Source of the DNA: an uncultured Desulfovibrio sp.
Lineage (GTDB): Bacteria > Desulfobacterota > Desulfovibrionia > Desulfovibrionales > Desulfovibrionaceae
Reading direction: 5' to 3'
DNA length: 64,000 bases
Assembly: GCA_900553065.1 (NCBI GenBank)
Contig: USBZ01000001.1
Span: 76,370 to 140,369, forward strand
Part shown: positions 41,818-50,296 of the stretch, one piece after another
Layout of the letters: every line of letters begins with the position of its first letter
Position numbering within the stretch: position 1 is the stretch's first letter
Program-made: the position numbers and the translations under genes
Notes under the pieces: model-generated
Told to the model about the DNA's origin: nothing
The model's input: only the letters and a program-made list of their open reading frames with translations
The model's database searches: none

Positions 41818-43281
41818 TCAGCCCTGCTGGGATTCGGAAGGCTCTATGTAGGTGGTTTCAAGATCGTCAAAGGCGGTGAATTCCGGCCTGTAGGCCAGTT
41901 CCACCGTTCCCGTGGGGCCGTTTCTGTGCTTGCCGATGATAATTTCGGCAATGCCCGTCTTCGGCCGGTCGCCCTTCTTGTTGTAGGCGTCCTCCCGGTG
42001 AATGAACATGATGAGGTCGGCATCCTGTTCAATGGCGCCCGACTCTCGAAGGTCGGACAGCACGGGGCGCTTGTCGGTACGCTCTTCCACCTTTCGGTTG
42101 AGCTGGGAAAGTGCGATGACCGGAACCTTCATTTCCTTGGCAAGCGCCTTCAGGTTGCGGGAAATATCGGAAATTTCCAGTTCTCGGGAGTCGTTTCGCG
42201 CAGAATGCATGAGCTGCAGGTAGTCCACCATGACAAGATCAAGCCCATGCTCGGCCTTGAGGCGGCGGCAGCGCGCACGCAGCGCAAGAGGCGTAAGACC
42301 CGCCGTATCGTCAATGAAGATCTTGGCGCGCGAAAGAGCGTCGGCCGAAGCGGAAAGCTTGGCCCAGTCGTCGTCTTCAAGAAAACCGCGTCGGACTCTG
42401 GAAAGCTCCACCCTGCCCCAGGCGCAGAGCATACGGTCCATGAGAGACTCCTTGCTCATTTCCAGAGAGAATATGGCCACCGTGGCGCCCCCGGAAAGAG
42501 CCGCGCGCATGGCGACGTTCAGGGCAAAGGCGGTCTTGCCCATGGAGGGACGGGCGGCAAGAATGATGAGGTCGGTGGGCTGAAGGCCTGCCGTCATCTT
42601 GTCGAGCTGCATGTAACCGGTGGGCACGCCGGTGGTTACGCTCTTGTTGTTGTAGCGGGCAAGCAGCTCGTCGAATACGGAACGGACAAGTTCGCTGCTG
42701 CTGGCAAACGTCTTGCTGTTGGCGCGTTCGGAGATGGAAAATATGGCGCGCTCCGATTCGTCCAGAAGCGTGGGAACGTCCTTGGAAGCATCGTAGCAGT
42801 TGCTGATGATCTGGGCGGAAGTTTCGATGAGCGTGCGCTGCATGGCCTTGTCGCGCACGATCTTGGCCCAGTGCACGGCGTTGGCGCCGCTTACCACGGC
42901 TCGGGAAAGGTCGCCGAGATAGGCGGCTCCGCCCGCAGCTTCGAGCTGGGAATGGCTGACCAGCCAGTCGAACACCGTGACTTCGTCCACAGGCGTGTTC
43001 TGCTCGAAAAGAGCCATGAACGCGCCGAAGATCACGCGATGGGCAGGGATATAGAAATCGGTATCCCGAAGCTGGTCGATGATTTCCTGAAGAAGATCAG
43101 GACGAAGAAAAACGCCGCTCAGAACGGCCTGTTCGGCCTCTTCGTTGTGCGGCGGCACGCGGCGCAAAAGATCGTCGCGGGCGCGTTCGGAAAGATCGGC
43201 ACTCTCGCGGGAAGAACGACGAGAGCCGCCGCTCCGCGAAGGAGCGGCGGCTTCATTCATGACGGTATCCGGGCTGTCCAT
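41818..43281 (-). CDS. dnaB: Replicative DNA helicase DnaB
   Basis: The hexameric 5'-3' helicase of the replication fork, 487 residues. N-terminal DnaB domain (RVPPHNEEAEQAVLSGVFL) and C-terminal RecA-like domain with Walker A AARPSMGKTAF, the Walker B DLVMVDYLQLM, and the conserved VPVIALSQLNRKVEER, DLRESGAIEQDADLIMFIHR and IIGKHRNGPTGT. A 35-residue Ser/Arg-rich N-terminal extension precedes the domain. No intein. It lies 27 bases after rplI, the common S6-S18-L9-DnaB arrangement. The leading segment contains a second Met at residue 8, so the exact start is not fully certain. Confidence 0.95.
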   Translation of the reverse strand: MDSPDTVMNEAAAPSRSGGSRRSSRESADLSERARDDLLRRVPPHNEEAEQAVLSGVFLRPDLLQEIIDQLRDTDFYIPAHRVIFGAFMALFEQNTPVDEVTVFDWLVSHSQLEAAGGAAYLGDLSRAVVSGANAVHWAKIVRDKAMQRTLIETSAQIISNCYDASKDVPTLLDESERAIFSISERANSKTFASSSELVRSVFDELLARYNNKSVTTGVPTGYMQLDKMTAGLQPTDLIILAARPSMGKTAFALNVAMRAALSGGATVAIFSLEMSKESLMDRMLCAWGRVELSRVRRGFLEDDDWAKLSASADALSRAKIFIDDTAGLTPLALRARCRRLKAEHGLDLVMVDYLQLMHSARNDSRELEISDISRNLKALAKEMKVPVIALSQLNRKVEERTDKRPVLSDLRESGAIEQDADLIMFIHREDAYNKKGDRPKTGIAEIIIGKHRNGPTGTVELAYRPEFTAFDDLETTYIEPSESQQG

Positions 43282-43308
43282 GACTCGTCAGGCTTCCGAA
43301 GAAGCTGA

Positions 43309-43827
43309 TTAGGCATTTTCAGCAGGAGCTTCAGCTTCGGCAGCGGGAGCTTCCACGGGGGCTTCTTCTTCAACGATGTGCTTTTCTTCAGACACGATCT
43401 TCACGGTGAAGGAAGGAACCACGTCGGCATGCAGACGGGCGCGGACATTATGTTCGCCCAAGGTGCGGATGGAGCCGTCGAGAAGCAGACGATGACGGTC
43501 CACTTCGATGCCCATGGCGGCGAGAGCGTCGCCGATCATGGTGGGGGTGACGGAGCCGTAGAGCTTGTCGTTTTCACCCACGCGCATGCTGATGGTCACA
43601 ACCACGCCTTCAAGCTTGGAAGCGATGTCGGCGGCAGCGGCGCGAAGAGCGTCCATGCGGGCCTGCAGCTTCTTGCGTTCGAGTTCGAACACGCGGATGT
43701 TGGCGGGAGTGGCAAGGCTGGCCAGCTGCTGAGGCAGCAGATAGTTGCGGCCGTAGCCGGGCTTGACATTGACGATATCGCCAAGGTGACCGAGCTTTTC
43801 AACGTCGGCACGAAGGATAACTTTCAT
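43309..43827 (-). CDS. rplI: 50S ribosomal protein L9
   Basis: Large-subunit protein near the L1 stalk. 172 residues: the N-domain signature MKVILRADVEKLGHLGDIVNVKPGYGRNYLLPQQLA, a long connecting helix rich in Arg/Lys/Ala, and a C-domain (SVTPTMIGDALAAMGIEVDR, HADVVPSFTVKIV). The C-terminal tail (EEEAPVEAPAAEAEAPAENA) is an acidic Ala/Pro/Glu extension beyond the usual end near 150 residues, similar in style to the arms of the glycosyltransferase and SecA in this window. Start context CGGCATAGGAGAGC supports the ATG. Starts 17 bases after rpsR. Confidence 0.97.
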   Translation of the reverse strand: MKVILRADVEKLGHLGDIVNVKPGYGRNYLLPQQLASLATPANIRVFELERKKLQARMDALRAAAADIASKLEGVVVTISMRVGENDKLYGSVTPTMIGDALAAMGIEVDRHRLLLDGSIRTLGEHNVRARLHADVVPSFTVKIVSEEKHIVEEEAPVEAPAAEAEAPAENA

Positions 43828-43844
43828 TTTGCTCTCCTATGCCG

Positions 43845-44108
43845 TTAGATGTTGGTCTTCTTCTTCACTTCGCTGGAATGGGCGGAAGTGTAGAACAGCA
43901 GGGCCATCTGGCGGGCACGCTTGATTTCAGTGGTCAGAGCGCGCTGATGCTTGGCGCAGGTGCCGGTAATACGACGGGCCACGATCTTGCCGCGCTCGGT
44001 GATGAAGTCGCGGAGGATGTCGGGACGCTTGTAGTCGAGAGCCAGATCGGCGTCGGCGCAGAAGCGGCAGAACTTGCGGCGAGGAGCAAACTTCTTACGG
44101 AAAGCCAT
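43845..44108 (-). CDS. rpsR: 30S ribosomal protein S18
   Basis: 87 residues with the S18 core YKRPDILRDFITERGKIVARRITGTCAKHQRALTTEIKRARQMALLFYTS. The N-terminus carries FCRFCADA, where two Cys separated by two residues could be a zinc knuckle remnant as in some C+ S18 forms. Its ATG overlaps the rpsF stop (TAATG), and rplI follows at 17 bases. Binds S6 on the platform of the small subunit. Confidence 0.97.
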   Translation of the reverse strand: MAFRKKFAPRRKFCRFCADADLALDYKRPDILRDFITERGKIVARRITGTCAKHQRALTTEIKRARQMALLFYTSAHSSEVKKKTNI

Positions 44109-44422
44109 TACGCGACCTCCTCGGTGGCTTCAACGGAATCAGCCAGCTTGACGGTCATGAACTTGAACACGCCGTCGGTGATGCGGATGATGCGTTCCAG
44201 TTCAGCAACGAGCTGAGAAGGAGCGGCGTATTCGAGGCGGACATAGAAGCCGCGCATCTGCTTACGGACAGGATAGGCCAGGTCGCGCATACCCCACTGA
44301 TCCACCAGAAGCATCTTGCCGCCTTCGCGGACAACGACGTCATCCAGAGTCTTCAGGATGGTTTCGCGCTCTTCCACAGACAGCTCCGGAGAAAGGAGCA
44401 GCAGGGTTTCCATTTTGCGCAT
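44108..44422 (-). CDS. rpsF: 30S ribosomal protein S6
   Basis: 104 residues. S6 pairs with S18 on the small-subunit platform. Family features: METLLLLSPELS at the start, MRDLAYPVRKQMRGFYVRLEYAAP in the middle, and RIIRITDGVFKFMTVKL near the end. The ATG at 44422 lies seven bases after AAGGAG; an in-frame extension of 19 residues upstream is rejected. It is the first gene of rpsF-rpsR-rplI-dnaB. No ssb or priB gene lies between S6 and S18. The promoter is directly upstream. Confidence 0.96.
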   Translation of the reverse strand: MRKMETLLLLSPELSVEERETILKTLDDVVVREGGKMLLVDQWGMRDLAYPVRKQMRGFYVRLEYAAPSQLVAELERIIRITDGVFKFMTVKLADSVEATEEVA

Positions 44423-44502
44423 GTAAGATCTCCTTACGGTCAGAGGTCCGCCGCTTCCGACTTCCTGCCGGAAAACCATACGGCGAACAAGGTGAACTGT
44501 CG

Positions 44503-44531
44503 TATTTACTAGGGAGGCTTCCGTATGTCAA
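44503..44531 (-). promoter_or_regulatory. Promoter of the rpsF-rpsR-rplI-dnaB operon
   Basis: Minus-strand TTGACA (44531-44526), exactly 17 bases, then TAAATA (44508-44503), about 81 bases upstream of the rpsF ATG. A perfect -35 with optimal spacing suits a strongly expressed ribosomal operon. The roughly 75-base leader could bind S6-S18. Confidence 0.85.
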
Positions 44532-44569
44532 GCCCCCTCGTTTTCGCCCGCCCTCCCGAAGCGGGGCAC

Positions 44570-44619
44570 AAAAAAAAGATCGCCGGCCCGCACCTTGAAA
44601 AAAGCGGGAACAGGCGATC
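44570..44619 (-). terminator. Terminator of the 246-residue lipoprotein gene
   Basis: On the minus strand GATCGCC, an inner CCGC/GCGG pair and GGCGATC are followed by eight T. It sits 56 bases past the stop and just before the rpsF promoter, insulating the two units. Confidence 0.87.
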
Positions 44620-44674
44620 CTTTCAAAGCATTTCCGACGGAGCCTTCTTCATGAAGTCCCCGCCTAAGACATCA

Positions 44675-45415
44675 TCAGAACAGCAGAAATCCGTTCACGG
44701 TCACGGAGCCCAGCACGGAAGAAAGCAGTCTGTCCGAAACAGGCAGCGCGACGGAGGACACGGGCGTTACGGGAGCGGATACACCGCCCAGCGTGAACGC
44801 CTTCTGGGATCTTTCAATGAAGCCCGTCACGTCGGGCAGGGTCGGATTCATGCCGTCAAGAAATTCCGGCGCAGGCTCGCGGTATTCTACGATGAGCTTG
44901 TCCGCCTGAGTGGAATTGGTCCACTCATAACGGGCCACAAGAGTGGCGCCTTCCCACTGCGTTCTTCCCGCCCCGGCAAAAAGCGGCGACCACGGGTCCA
45001 TGGAGGCCGGACGCACATAAACGCGTACGGTGGCGTCATCAGGATAGACACCGTTCTTTTCGTAGAAGACCTTCAGACGCTGAAAATCCACGCCGATGGG
45101 CCGTACTTCCCATATCAGGTCGGACGAACACTCCGCAAGAACGGTGACAAGCTGGGAGCCTTCCCTGTCCTGCAGAGCAGCCCATACATTGGCGATGCTG
45201 GAGCTCAGCATGCTGTCCTCAAAGGACACCCGGCACAGCGCATAGCCGGAAAGCACGTCCTCATACCCTTCGGCAGCCTTCACGCTCACCACCGGGGAGT
45301 GCGTGGACACGAAGGCTCCGCTCGAAGCATCCATGCCGCGGTATATGGAGGAACCGGCACAGCCGCCGAGCAGCAGAGAAGCGGCCATGACCGCGCAGAC
45401 CAGTATGTTTTTCAT
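44675..45415 (-). CDS. Hypothetical lipoprotein
   Basis: 246 residues with a clear lipoprotein signal (KNILVCAVMAASLLLGGC, LLGGC lipobox, Cys about 19). The mature part looks beta-rich: VRVYVRPASMDPWSPLFAG, EGATLVARYEWTNST, and KLIVEYREPAPEFLDG. The C-terminus is hydrophobic (LSSVLGSVTVNGFLLF). I do not recognise a family. The ATG at 45415 is preceded by AGAGG at eight bases; a GTG three codons earlier is too near that signal. It is divergent from mnmA and has its own terminator. As Lnt and an outer membrane are present, it is probably anchored in the periplasm or outer membrane. Confidence 0.75.
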   Translation of the reverse strand: MKNILVCAVMAASLLLGGCAGSSIYRGMDASSGAFVSTHSPVVSVKAAEGYEDVLSGYALCRVSFEDSMLSSSIANVWAALQDREGSQLVTVLAECSSDLIWEVRPIGVDFQRLKVFYEKNGVYPDDATVRVYVRPASMDPWSPLFAGAGRTQWEGATLVARYEWTNSTQADKLIVEYREPAPEFLDGMNPTLPDVTGFIERSQKAFTLGGVSAPVTPVSSVALPVSDRLLSSVLGSVTVNGFLLF

Positions 45416-45649
45416 AGAAAACACCTCTTTTGCAAAGCAGGTACTGACGAAACAGGCGACGGCGGGAAACGCCGGAAAAACGCACGACGTTGTCTTTCAC
45501 GGCGCGCTCACCGCACGTTCTCGTTCCGAACCATTACCTGCAATCATAAGTTGTTTGCCCATGCTTGGCAACGACCGCCAAGGCCGCTTCCGCAGGAAGA
45601 AACCGGGAAATAACTTGCTCTCCCCGCCGCCCGATGGCACACTTCCCCC

Positions 45650-46690
45650 ATGAAAGTCACAGTCGCCATAAGCGGAGGAACCGACAGCCTGTTCGCTCTG
45701 CTGTTTCTGAAGGAACAGGGATACGAAGTCTCGGCCCTGCATGCCCGCTTTCTCCACGCCCCGGAAGAGGCCTCGCCTCTTGCCGACATGGAAAAACTCT
45801 GCGCCGAGCACAAGATCCCCCTGCACATCGTCGATCTTTCCGAGGCGTTCCGCCGCCATGTCATGGAGCCGTTCGCCCTTGCTCATGCAAAAGCGCATAC
45901 GCCCAATCCCTGCGCGCTGTGCAACCGCGCCATGAAGTTCGGACGGCTGCTCGATCAGGCGCTGCAGTACGGCGACACCTTCGTCACCGGTCACTATGCG
46001 GCCATGGCGCATCACCCCGTCTACGGTCTCTCGCTCCGGGCGGGCGTCGACGAGCGCAAGGATCAGAGCTACTTTCTCGCTCTGGTTCCCGTCGAGCGCC
46101 TGCGCCGATGCCTTTTCCCCCTTGCGGACAAGAAAAAGGACGATATCCGCGCCTGGCTTGATGCGCGCGGCATCCCCGTTCCCGTGCCCGCCGAAAGCCA
46201 GGAAATCTGCTTCATTCCCGGCGACAACCACTACGCCTGGCTGGAGGAACGTCGGACCGGAGGACTGAAACTGCCCGGCCCCGGTCCCGTGCTGCTGGCC
46301 GGAGAAAACAGAATCATCGCGCAGCACCGGGGACTGTGGCAGTACACGGAAGGACAGCGCCGCGGCGTAGGCATCGCCTGGAAGGAGCCGCTCTACGTGC
46401 TGAAAAGACTGCGCGAGAGCAATACTCTTGTCGTCGGACCGAAACATCTTCTGCCCGTCTCCTCCTGCACGGCAAGGGAGCTCAATCTCATGGTCGATCC
46501 CGCCCTGTGGCCGCAGGAGCTTCTGGTCCGCGTGCGTTATCATCAGGCTCCGGTGCCCGCCGGCGTCACCGTGGAAGACGGCCGCATGACCCTGCACTTT
46601 GCCTCGCCGCAGCAGCCTCCCGCTCCGGGACAGGTGGCCGCCGTGTACGATGCGGACGGCTTTATTCTTGCCGGCGGCATTCTCGAATAG
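45650..46690 (+). CDS. mnmA: tRNA-specific 2-thiouridylase MnmA
   Basis: MnmA installs the 2-thio group on U34 of tRNA Lys, Glu and Gln. The 346-residue protein has an N-terminal PP-loop, SGGTDS (residues 8-13; SGGVDS is usual), the first catalytic Cys in NPCALCN and the second in ESQEICFIPGDNHYAWLEE, and the C-terminal barrel domain (GLWQYTEGQRRGVGIA, VRVRYHQAP). The ESQEICFI region and HYAAM match the family. Slightly shorter than the 360-370 residue norm. A plausible start, divergent from the lipoprotein gene. A hairpin (CGCTGCT/AGCAGCG, 46691-46711) follows the stop directly but lacks a T-tract. Confidence 0.92.
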   Translation: MKVTVAISGGTDSLFALLFLKEQGYEVSALHARFLHAPEEASPLADMEKLCAEHKIPLHIVDLSEAFRRHVMEPFALAHAKAHTPNPCALCNRAMKFGRLLDQALQYGDTFVTGHYAAMAHHPVYGLSLRAGVDERKDQSYFLALVPVERLRRCLFPLADKKKDDIRAWLDARGIPVPVPAESQEICFIPGDNHYAWLEERRTGGLKLPGPGPVLLAGENRIIAQHRGLWQYTEGQRRGVGIAWKEPLYVLKRLRESNTLVVGPKHLLPVSSCTARELNLMVDPALWPQELLVRVRYHQAPVPAGVTVEDGRMTLHFASPQQPPAPGQVAAVYDADGFILAGGILE

Positions 46691-46731
46691 CGCTGCTCAT
46701 GAAAAGCAGCGTGCAGGGTTGAGAAGGTCAC

Positions 46732-46760
46732 TTGATTCCCGAAGGCTGTGCGGCTATGAT
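46732..46760 (+). promoter_or_regulatory. Promoter of ahbC
   Basis: TTGATT (46732-46737), 17-base spacer, TATGAT (46755-46760), leaving a leader of about 100 bases. That leader holds a GGCGGAGG-TCAT-GCCTCCGCC hairpin (about 46813-46834) followed by TTTCCC, which could act as an attenuator. Confidence 0.72.
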
Positions 46761-46865
46761 ATTGCCCGGCCTGTCGCCGGAGCGCGGCAAGCCTTTCTTT
46801 TCTTTCAACATGGCGGCGGAGGTCATGCCTCCGCCTTTCCCATACAAGCCCAGCGAGGATCGTAC

Positions 46866-48050
46866 ATGATCGGTATTTCCAAGCTTTACTGCGGACAGGT
46901 GGAACCGTCCGACGCTCTGCGTTACGGCCGCCACTCCGGCAAGCTGCCTTCTCATCTTCTCCAGTTCTCCGCCGACAAGAAGCCCGTGGTCGTCTGGAAC
47001 ATGACGCGCCGCTGCAACCTGAAATGCGTGCACTGCTACGCCCAGGCCGAAACCGACAAGGGCGTCGATCCCATTTCCACCGAACAGGCCAAGGTCATGA
47101 TCGACGATCTCGCCGCCTACGGCGCGCCGGTCATGCTCTTCTCCGGCGGTGAGCCCACCATCCGCAAGGACATGCCCGAACTTGCCAGCTATGCCACATC
47201 GAAGGGCATGCGCGCCGTCATTTCCACCAACGGCACGCTCATCGACCGTGCCATGGCCAAGCAGCTCAAGGAAGTCGGCCTGTCCTACGTGGGCGTTTCC
47301 CTCGACGGCGGCGAAGAGGTTCACGATCATTTCCGCGGCGTCAAGGGCTCCTTCCGCCGTGCTCTCGAGGGCCTCGACTACTGCCGCGAAGAAGGCATCA
47401 AGGTCGGCCTGCGCTTTACCATCAACAAGCGCAATGCCGTGGAAGTTCCCAGAATTTTCGACATTCTGCGCGAACGCGACATTCCCCGCGTCTGCTTCTA
47501 TCATCTGGTGTACTCCGGTCGCGGCACCGAACTCATCAATGAGGACCTGAACCATCAGGAAACCCGCGCCGTGGTGGACCTCATCATGGACAAGACCCGC
47601 GAATGCTTCGACGCCGGCACCCCCAAGGAAGTGCTCACCGTGGACAACCACGCCGACGGCCCCTATGTGTGGATGCGTCTTCTCAAGGAAGACCCCAAGC
47701 GTGCCGAAGAAGTGTTCCAGCTTCTGCAGTTCAACGAAGGCAACAGCTCCGGCCGCGGCATAGGCTGCATTTCCTGGAACGGCGACGTTTCCGCCGACCA
47801 GTTCTGGCGTCATCATGTGTTCGGCAACGTGCTCGAACGTCCCTTCTCCGAAATCTGGGACGATCCGAACATCGAACTGCTGCACAAGCTCAAGGACAAG
47901 AAGCCCCACGTCAAGGGACGCTGCGCCAGGTGCCGCTTCCTCAACATCTGCGGCGGCAACTTCCGCTCCCGCGCCGAAGCCTACTACGGCGACGAATGGG
48001 CCGAAGATCCGGCCTGCTATCTCACCGATGAGGAAATCGGCATCAAGTAG
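46866..48050 (+). CDS. ahbC: 12,18-didecarboxysiroheme deacetylase (radical SAM)
   Basis: AhbC removes the two acetate side chains of 12,18-didecarboxysiroheme, giving Fe-coproporphyrin III in the siroheme-dependent heme route of sulfate reducers and archaea. 394 residues: SAM cluster CNLKCVHC in NMTRRCNLKCVHCYAQAE, FSGGEPTIRKD, STNGTLID, and a SPASM-like C-terminus with the auxiliary-cluster cysteines GCISWNGDVS and CARCRFLNICGGN. This length and sequence order are typical of the NirJ/AhbC group. ATG 46866 follows GAGGATCGTAC. First of the heme genes, 135 bases before a transporter gene. Confidence 0.92.
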   Translation: MIGISKLYCGQVEPSDALRYGRHSGKLPSHLLQFSADKKPVVVWNMTRRCNLKCVHCYAQAETDKGVDPISTEQAKVMIDDLAAYGAPVMLFSGGEPTIRKDMPELASYATSKGMRAVISTNGTLIDRAMAKQLKEVGLSYVGVSLDGGEEVHDHFRGVKGSFRRALEGLDYCREEGIKVGLRFTINKRNAVEVPRIFDILRERDIPRVCFYHLVYSGRGTELINEDLNHQETRAVVDLIMDKTRECFDAGTPKEVLTVDNHADGPYVWMRLLKEDPKRAEEVFQLLQFNEGNSSGRGIGCISWNGDVSADQFWRHHVFGNVLERPFSEIWDDPNIELLHKLKDKKPHVKGRCARCRFLNICGGNFRSRAEAYYGDEWAEDPACYLTDEEIGIK

Positions 48051-48070
48051 CCGCTGAATCATCCACAACG

Positions 48071-48100
48071 ACGGGGAGGCGAGAGCCTCCCCGTTTTTCT
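48071..48100 (+). terminator. ahbC terminator
   Basis: ACGGGGAGGC-GAGA-GCCTCCCCGT followed by TTTTT: a perfect 10-bp stem with a GAGA tetraloop, 20 bases after the stop. Confidence 0.94.
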
Positions 48101-48184
48101 CTTCTTCTCCCGGGGCACGACGGCGGACAGACCGGCAGCGCCCCTTCTTTCCCTCCGTCTTTCCTCCGTTTCAGAGAGTCCGCC

Positions 48185-49111
48185 ATGATGATTTCCCTTC
48201 TTCTCGGCAGGCAGATCGCGGCCATGCTCCTCATGGTGCTCATGGGCTACCTCGTGGTGAGAATGCGTCTGCTTCGTGCCGAAGACAGTGCGCCCCTTGC
48301 CGCCGTAGCCCTGTACATCGTCGGCCCGTGCATGATGCTCGACGCCTTTCAGGTGGACTTTTCCGGAGAAAAGCTGCAGGGGCTCTTTCTCTCCCTGGCG
48401 GCGGCCGCGCTTTCCCAGTCGCTGGCCATTGCGCTCATCGTCCTTCTGCGTCGTCCCCTCAGGCTCGATCCCGTGGAACAGGCTTCCGCCATCTACTCCA
48501 ACGGCGGCAATCTCATCATTCCCATCGTCATCTATGTGTTCGGCCCGGAGTGGGTGCTCTACACCAGCGGCTTTCTCGTCGGCCAGACCATCCTTTTCTG
48601 GACGCACTGCTACACCCTGCTCCGCAAAAACGGTCAGGTGTATTTGAAGAACATTCTCTTCAACGTCAACATTCTGGCCATGATCGCAGGTGCGCTGCTC
48701 TTCGTCTCCGGTCTGCATTTTCCCGAAGTGCCCCGCCTTGCCGTGCATGCCGTGGGCAGTATGATCGGCCCTCTCTGCATGATCGTGACGGGCATGCTCA
48801 TAGGCTCCATGAATCTGCGACGGGCCTTTGCCTATAAAAAACTCCCGCTCATCGTGGCGTTGCGTCTGCTGGCGCTGCCGCTCGTCACCCTGATCGTCTT
48901 CCGCGCAACCGGACTTGCCCACCTCACGAAGGACGGCTCCACCATTCTGCTCATCAGCTTTCTGGCGGCGGCCGCGCCCTGCGCCTCCACCGTCACACAG
49001 ATGGCCCATCTCTACGGGCACAACGGCGAATACGCGAGCCTCATCAACGTGATCTCCACGCTGCTCTGCGTCGTCACCATGCCCGTCATGGTTCTTCTCT
49101 TTCAGCTCTGA
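48185..49111 (+). CDS. AEC (auxin efflux carrier) family transporter
   Basis: 308-residue membrane protein with about ten hydrophobic spans. AEC proteins move small organic acids, for instance malate or lactate, or aromatic compounds; direction and substrate vary. Family features: SNGGNLIIPIVIYVFGPEWV in the middle (the N-G-x-N-x-x-x-P crossover) and CMIVTGMLIGS. The C-terminal half has AAAPCASTVTQMAHLYG. The ATG at 48185 is the first of two Met codons. It sits between ahbC and hemB, but a strong terminator lies just upstream, so shared function with heme synthesis is not implied. Substrate unknown. Confidence 0.85.
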   Translation: MMISLLLGRQIAAMLLMVLMGYLVVRMRLLRAEDSAPLAAVALYIVGPCMMLDAFQVDFSGEKLQGLFLSLAAAALSQSLAIALIVLLRRPLRLDPVEQASAIYSNGGNLIIPIVIYVFGPEWVLYTSGFLVGQTILFWTHCYTLLRKNGQVYLKNILFNVNILAMIAGALLFVSGLHFPEVPRLAVHAVGSMIGPLCMIVTGMLIGSMNLRRAFAYKKLPLIVALRLLALPLVTLIVFRATGLAHLTKDGSTILLISFLAAAAPCASTVTQMAHLYGHNGEYASLINVISTLLCVVTMPVMVLLFQL

Positions 49112-49297
49112 AAACTCCGCACGCCTTCAGAACAGCACATCGATCATCCTTTGTGCCGCAATGCTTTTCAGGAATGAATCGTCACCGTCGCCGCTTCAAC
49201 CGTGACCGCAGCCCTTTTCAAAGTCGGGGGCCGGTGTTATCTTCTTCACGCTTTTACAGACCGTCAACGCGCCCCCTGCGGCGCAAAGGATATTACC

Positions 49298-50296
49298 ATG
49301 AACGAACTCTCCTTCCATCGCGGCCGCCGTCTGCGCCGCACGCCTGCCATCCGTGACATGATCCGCGAAACCACGCTTTCCGCCGCTGATCTCATCATGC
49401 CCTACTTCGTCGTGGACACCCCCGACGAACACTTCCGTCAGCCCATCGCTTCCATGCCCGGCCAGTACCAGCTGTCCCTCGCAGAACTGGAAAAGGAAAT
49501 CGGCGAAGCCGTGAAGAACGGTCTGCGTTCCGTGCTGCTTTTCGGCATCCCCGCATCCAAGGATCCCGTGGGCTCCGGCGCCTATGCCGATGACGGCATC
49601 GTGCAGCGCGCCACGCGCATGATCAAGAAGCACTGGCCCGACCTTGTCGTGGTTACCGACCTCTGCCTTTGCGAATACACCTCGCACGGCCACTGCGGCA
49701 TCATTGCCGACGGCGACAAGTCCGGTCATGTGCTCAACGACCAGACCCTCGATCTTCTTGCCAAGACCGCCGTTTCTCAGGCCAAGGCCGGCGCGGACAT
49801 CATTGCGCCTTCCGACATGATGGACGGCCGTGTGCTCGCCCTGCGCACCGCGCTCGACAAGGCCGGATTCGAGGAAACCCCCATCATGTCCTATGCCGTG
49901 AAGTACGCTTCCGCCTACTACGGCCCCTTCCGCGATGCCGCCGAATCCACGCCGCACTTCGGTGATCGCCGCACCTACCAGATGGATCCCGGCAACGTGC
50001 AGGAAGCCCTGCGCGAAATGCAGGCCGACATCGACGAAGGCGCGGACATCTTCATCGTGAAGCCTGCCGGCCCCTATCAGGACATCATTCGTCTCATGCA
50101 CGACAGCTTCGACGTTCCGCTGGTCTCCTATCAGGTGAGCGGCGAATACTCCCTCATCTGCGCCGCCGCCCAGAACGACTGGATCGATCGCAAGGCCGTC
50201 ATCATGGAATCCCTCATCGGCCTCAAGCGTTCCGGCTCCAAGATGATCATCACCTACTTCGCCGCGGAAGCCCTCCGCGAAGGATGGATTCGCTGA
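49298..50296 (+). CDS. hemB: Delta-aminolevulinic acid dehydratase (porphobilinogen synthase)
   Basis: Condenses two 5-aminolevulinate molecules to porphobilinogen, an early step common to siroheme, cobalamin and heme. 332 residues: RRTPAIRDMIRETTLSAADLI, the cysteine/zinc loop DLCLCEYTSHGHCG, APSDMMDGRV, the Schiff-base lysines in AVKYASAYYGPFRDA and FIVKPAGPYQD, and VSYQVSGEYSLI. Start supported by AAAGGATATTACC-ATG. Its stop overlaps the ahbD start (TGATG), linking the first and last steps of the pathway. Confidence 0.96.
   Translation: MNELSFHRGRRLRRTPAIRDMIRETTLSAADLIMPYFVVDTPDEHFRQPIASMPGQYQLSLAELEKEIGEAVKNGLRSVLLFGIPASKDPVGSGAYADDGIVQRATRMIKKHWPDLVVVTDLCLCEYTSHGHCGIIADGDKSGHVLNDQTLDLLAKTAVSQAKAGADIIAPSDMMDGRVLALRTALDKAGFEETPIMSYAVKYASAYYGPFRDAAESTPHFGDRRTYQMDPGNVQEALREMQADIDEGADIFIVKPAGPYQDIIRLMHDSFDVPLVSYQVSGEYSLICAAAQNDWIDRKAVIMESLIGLKRSGSKMIITYFAAEALREGWIR

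Noticed and set aside
44108..44422. A missing ssb or priB gene between rpsF and rpsR
   Set aside because: The one-base overlap leaves no room, and operons of S6-S18-L9 without ssb are normal in many bacteria.
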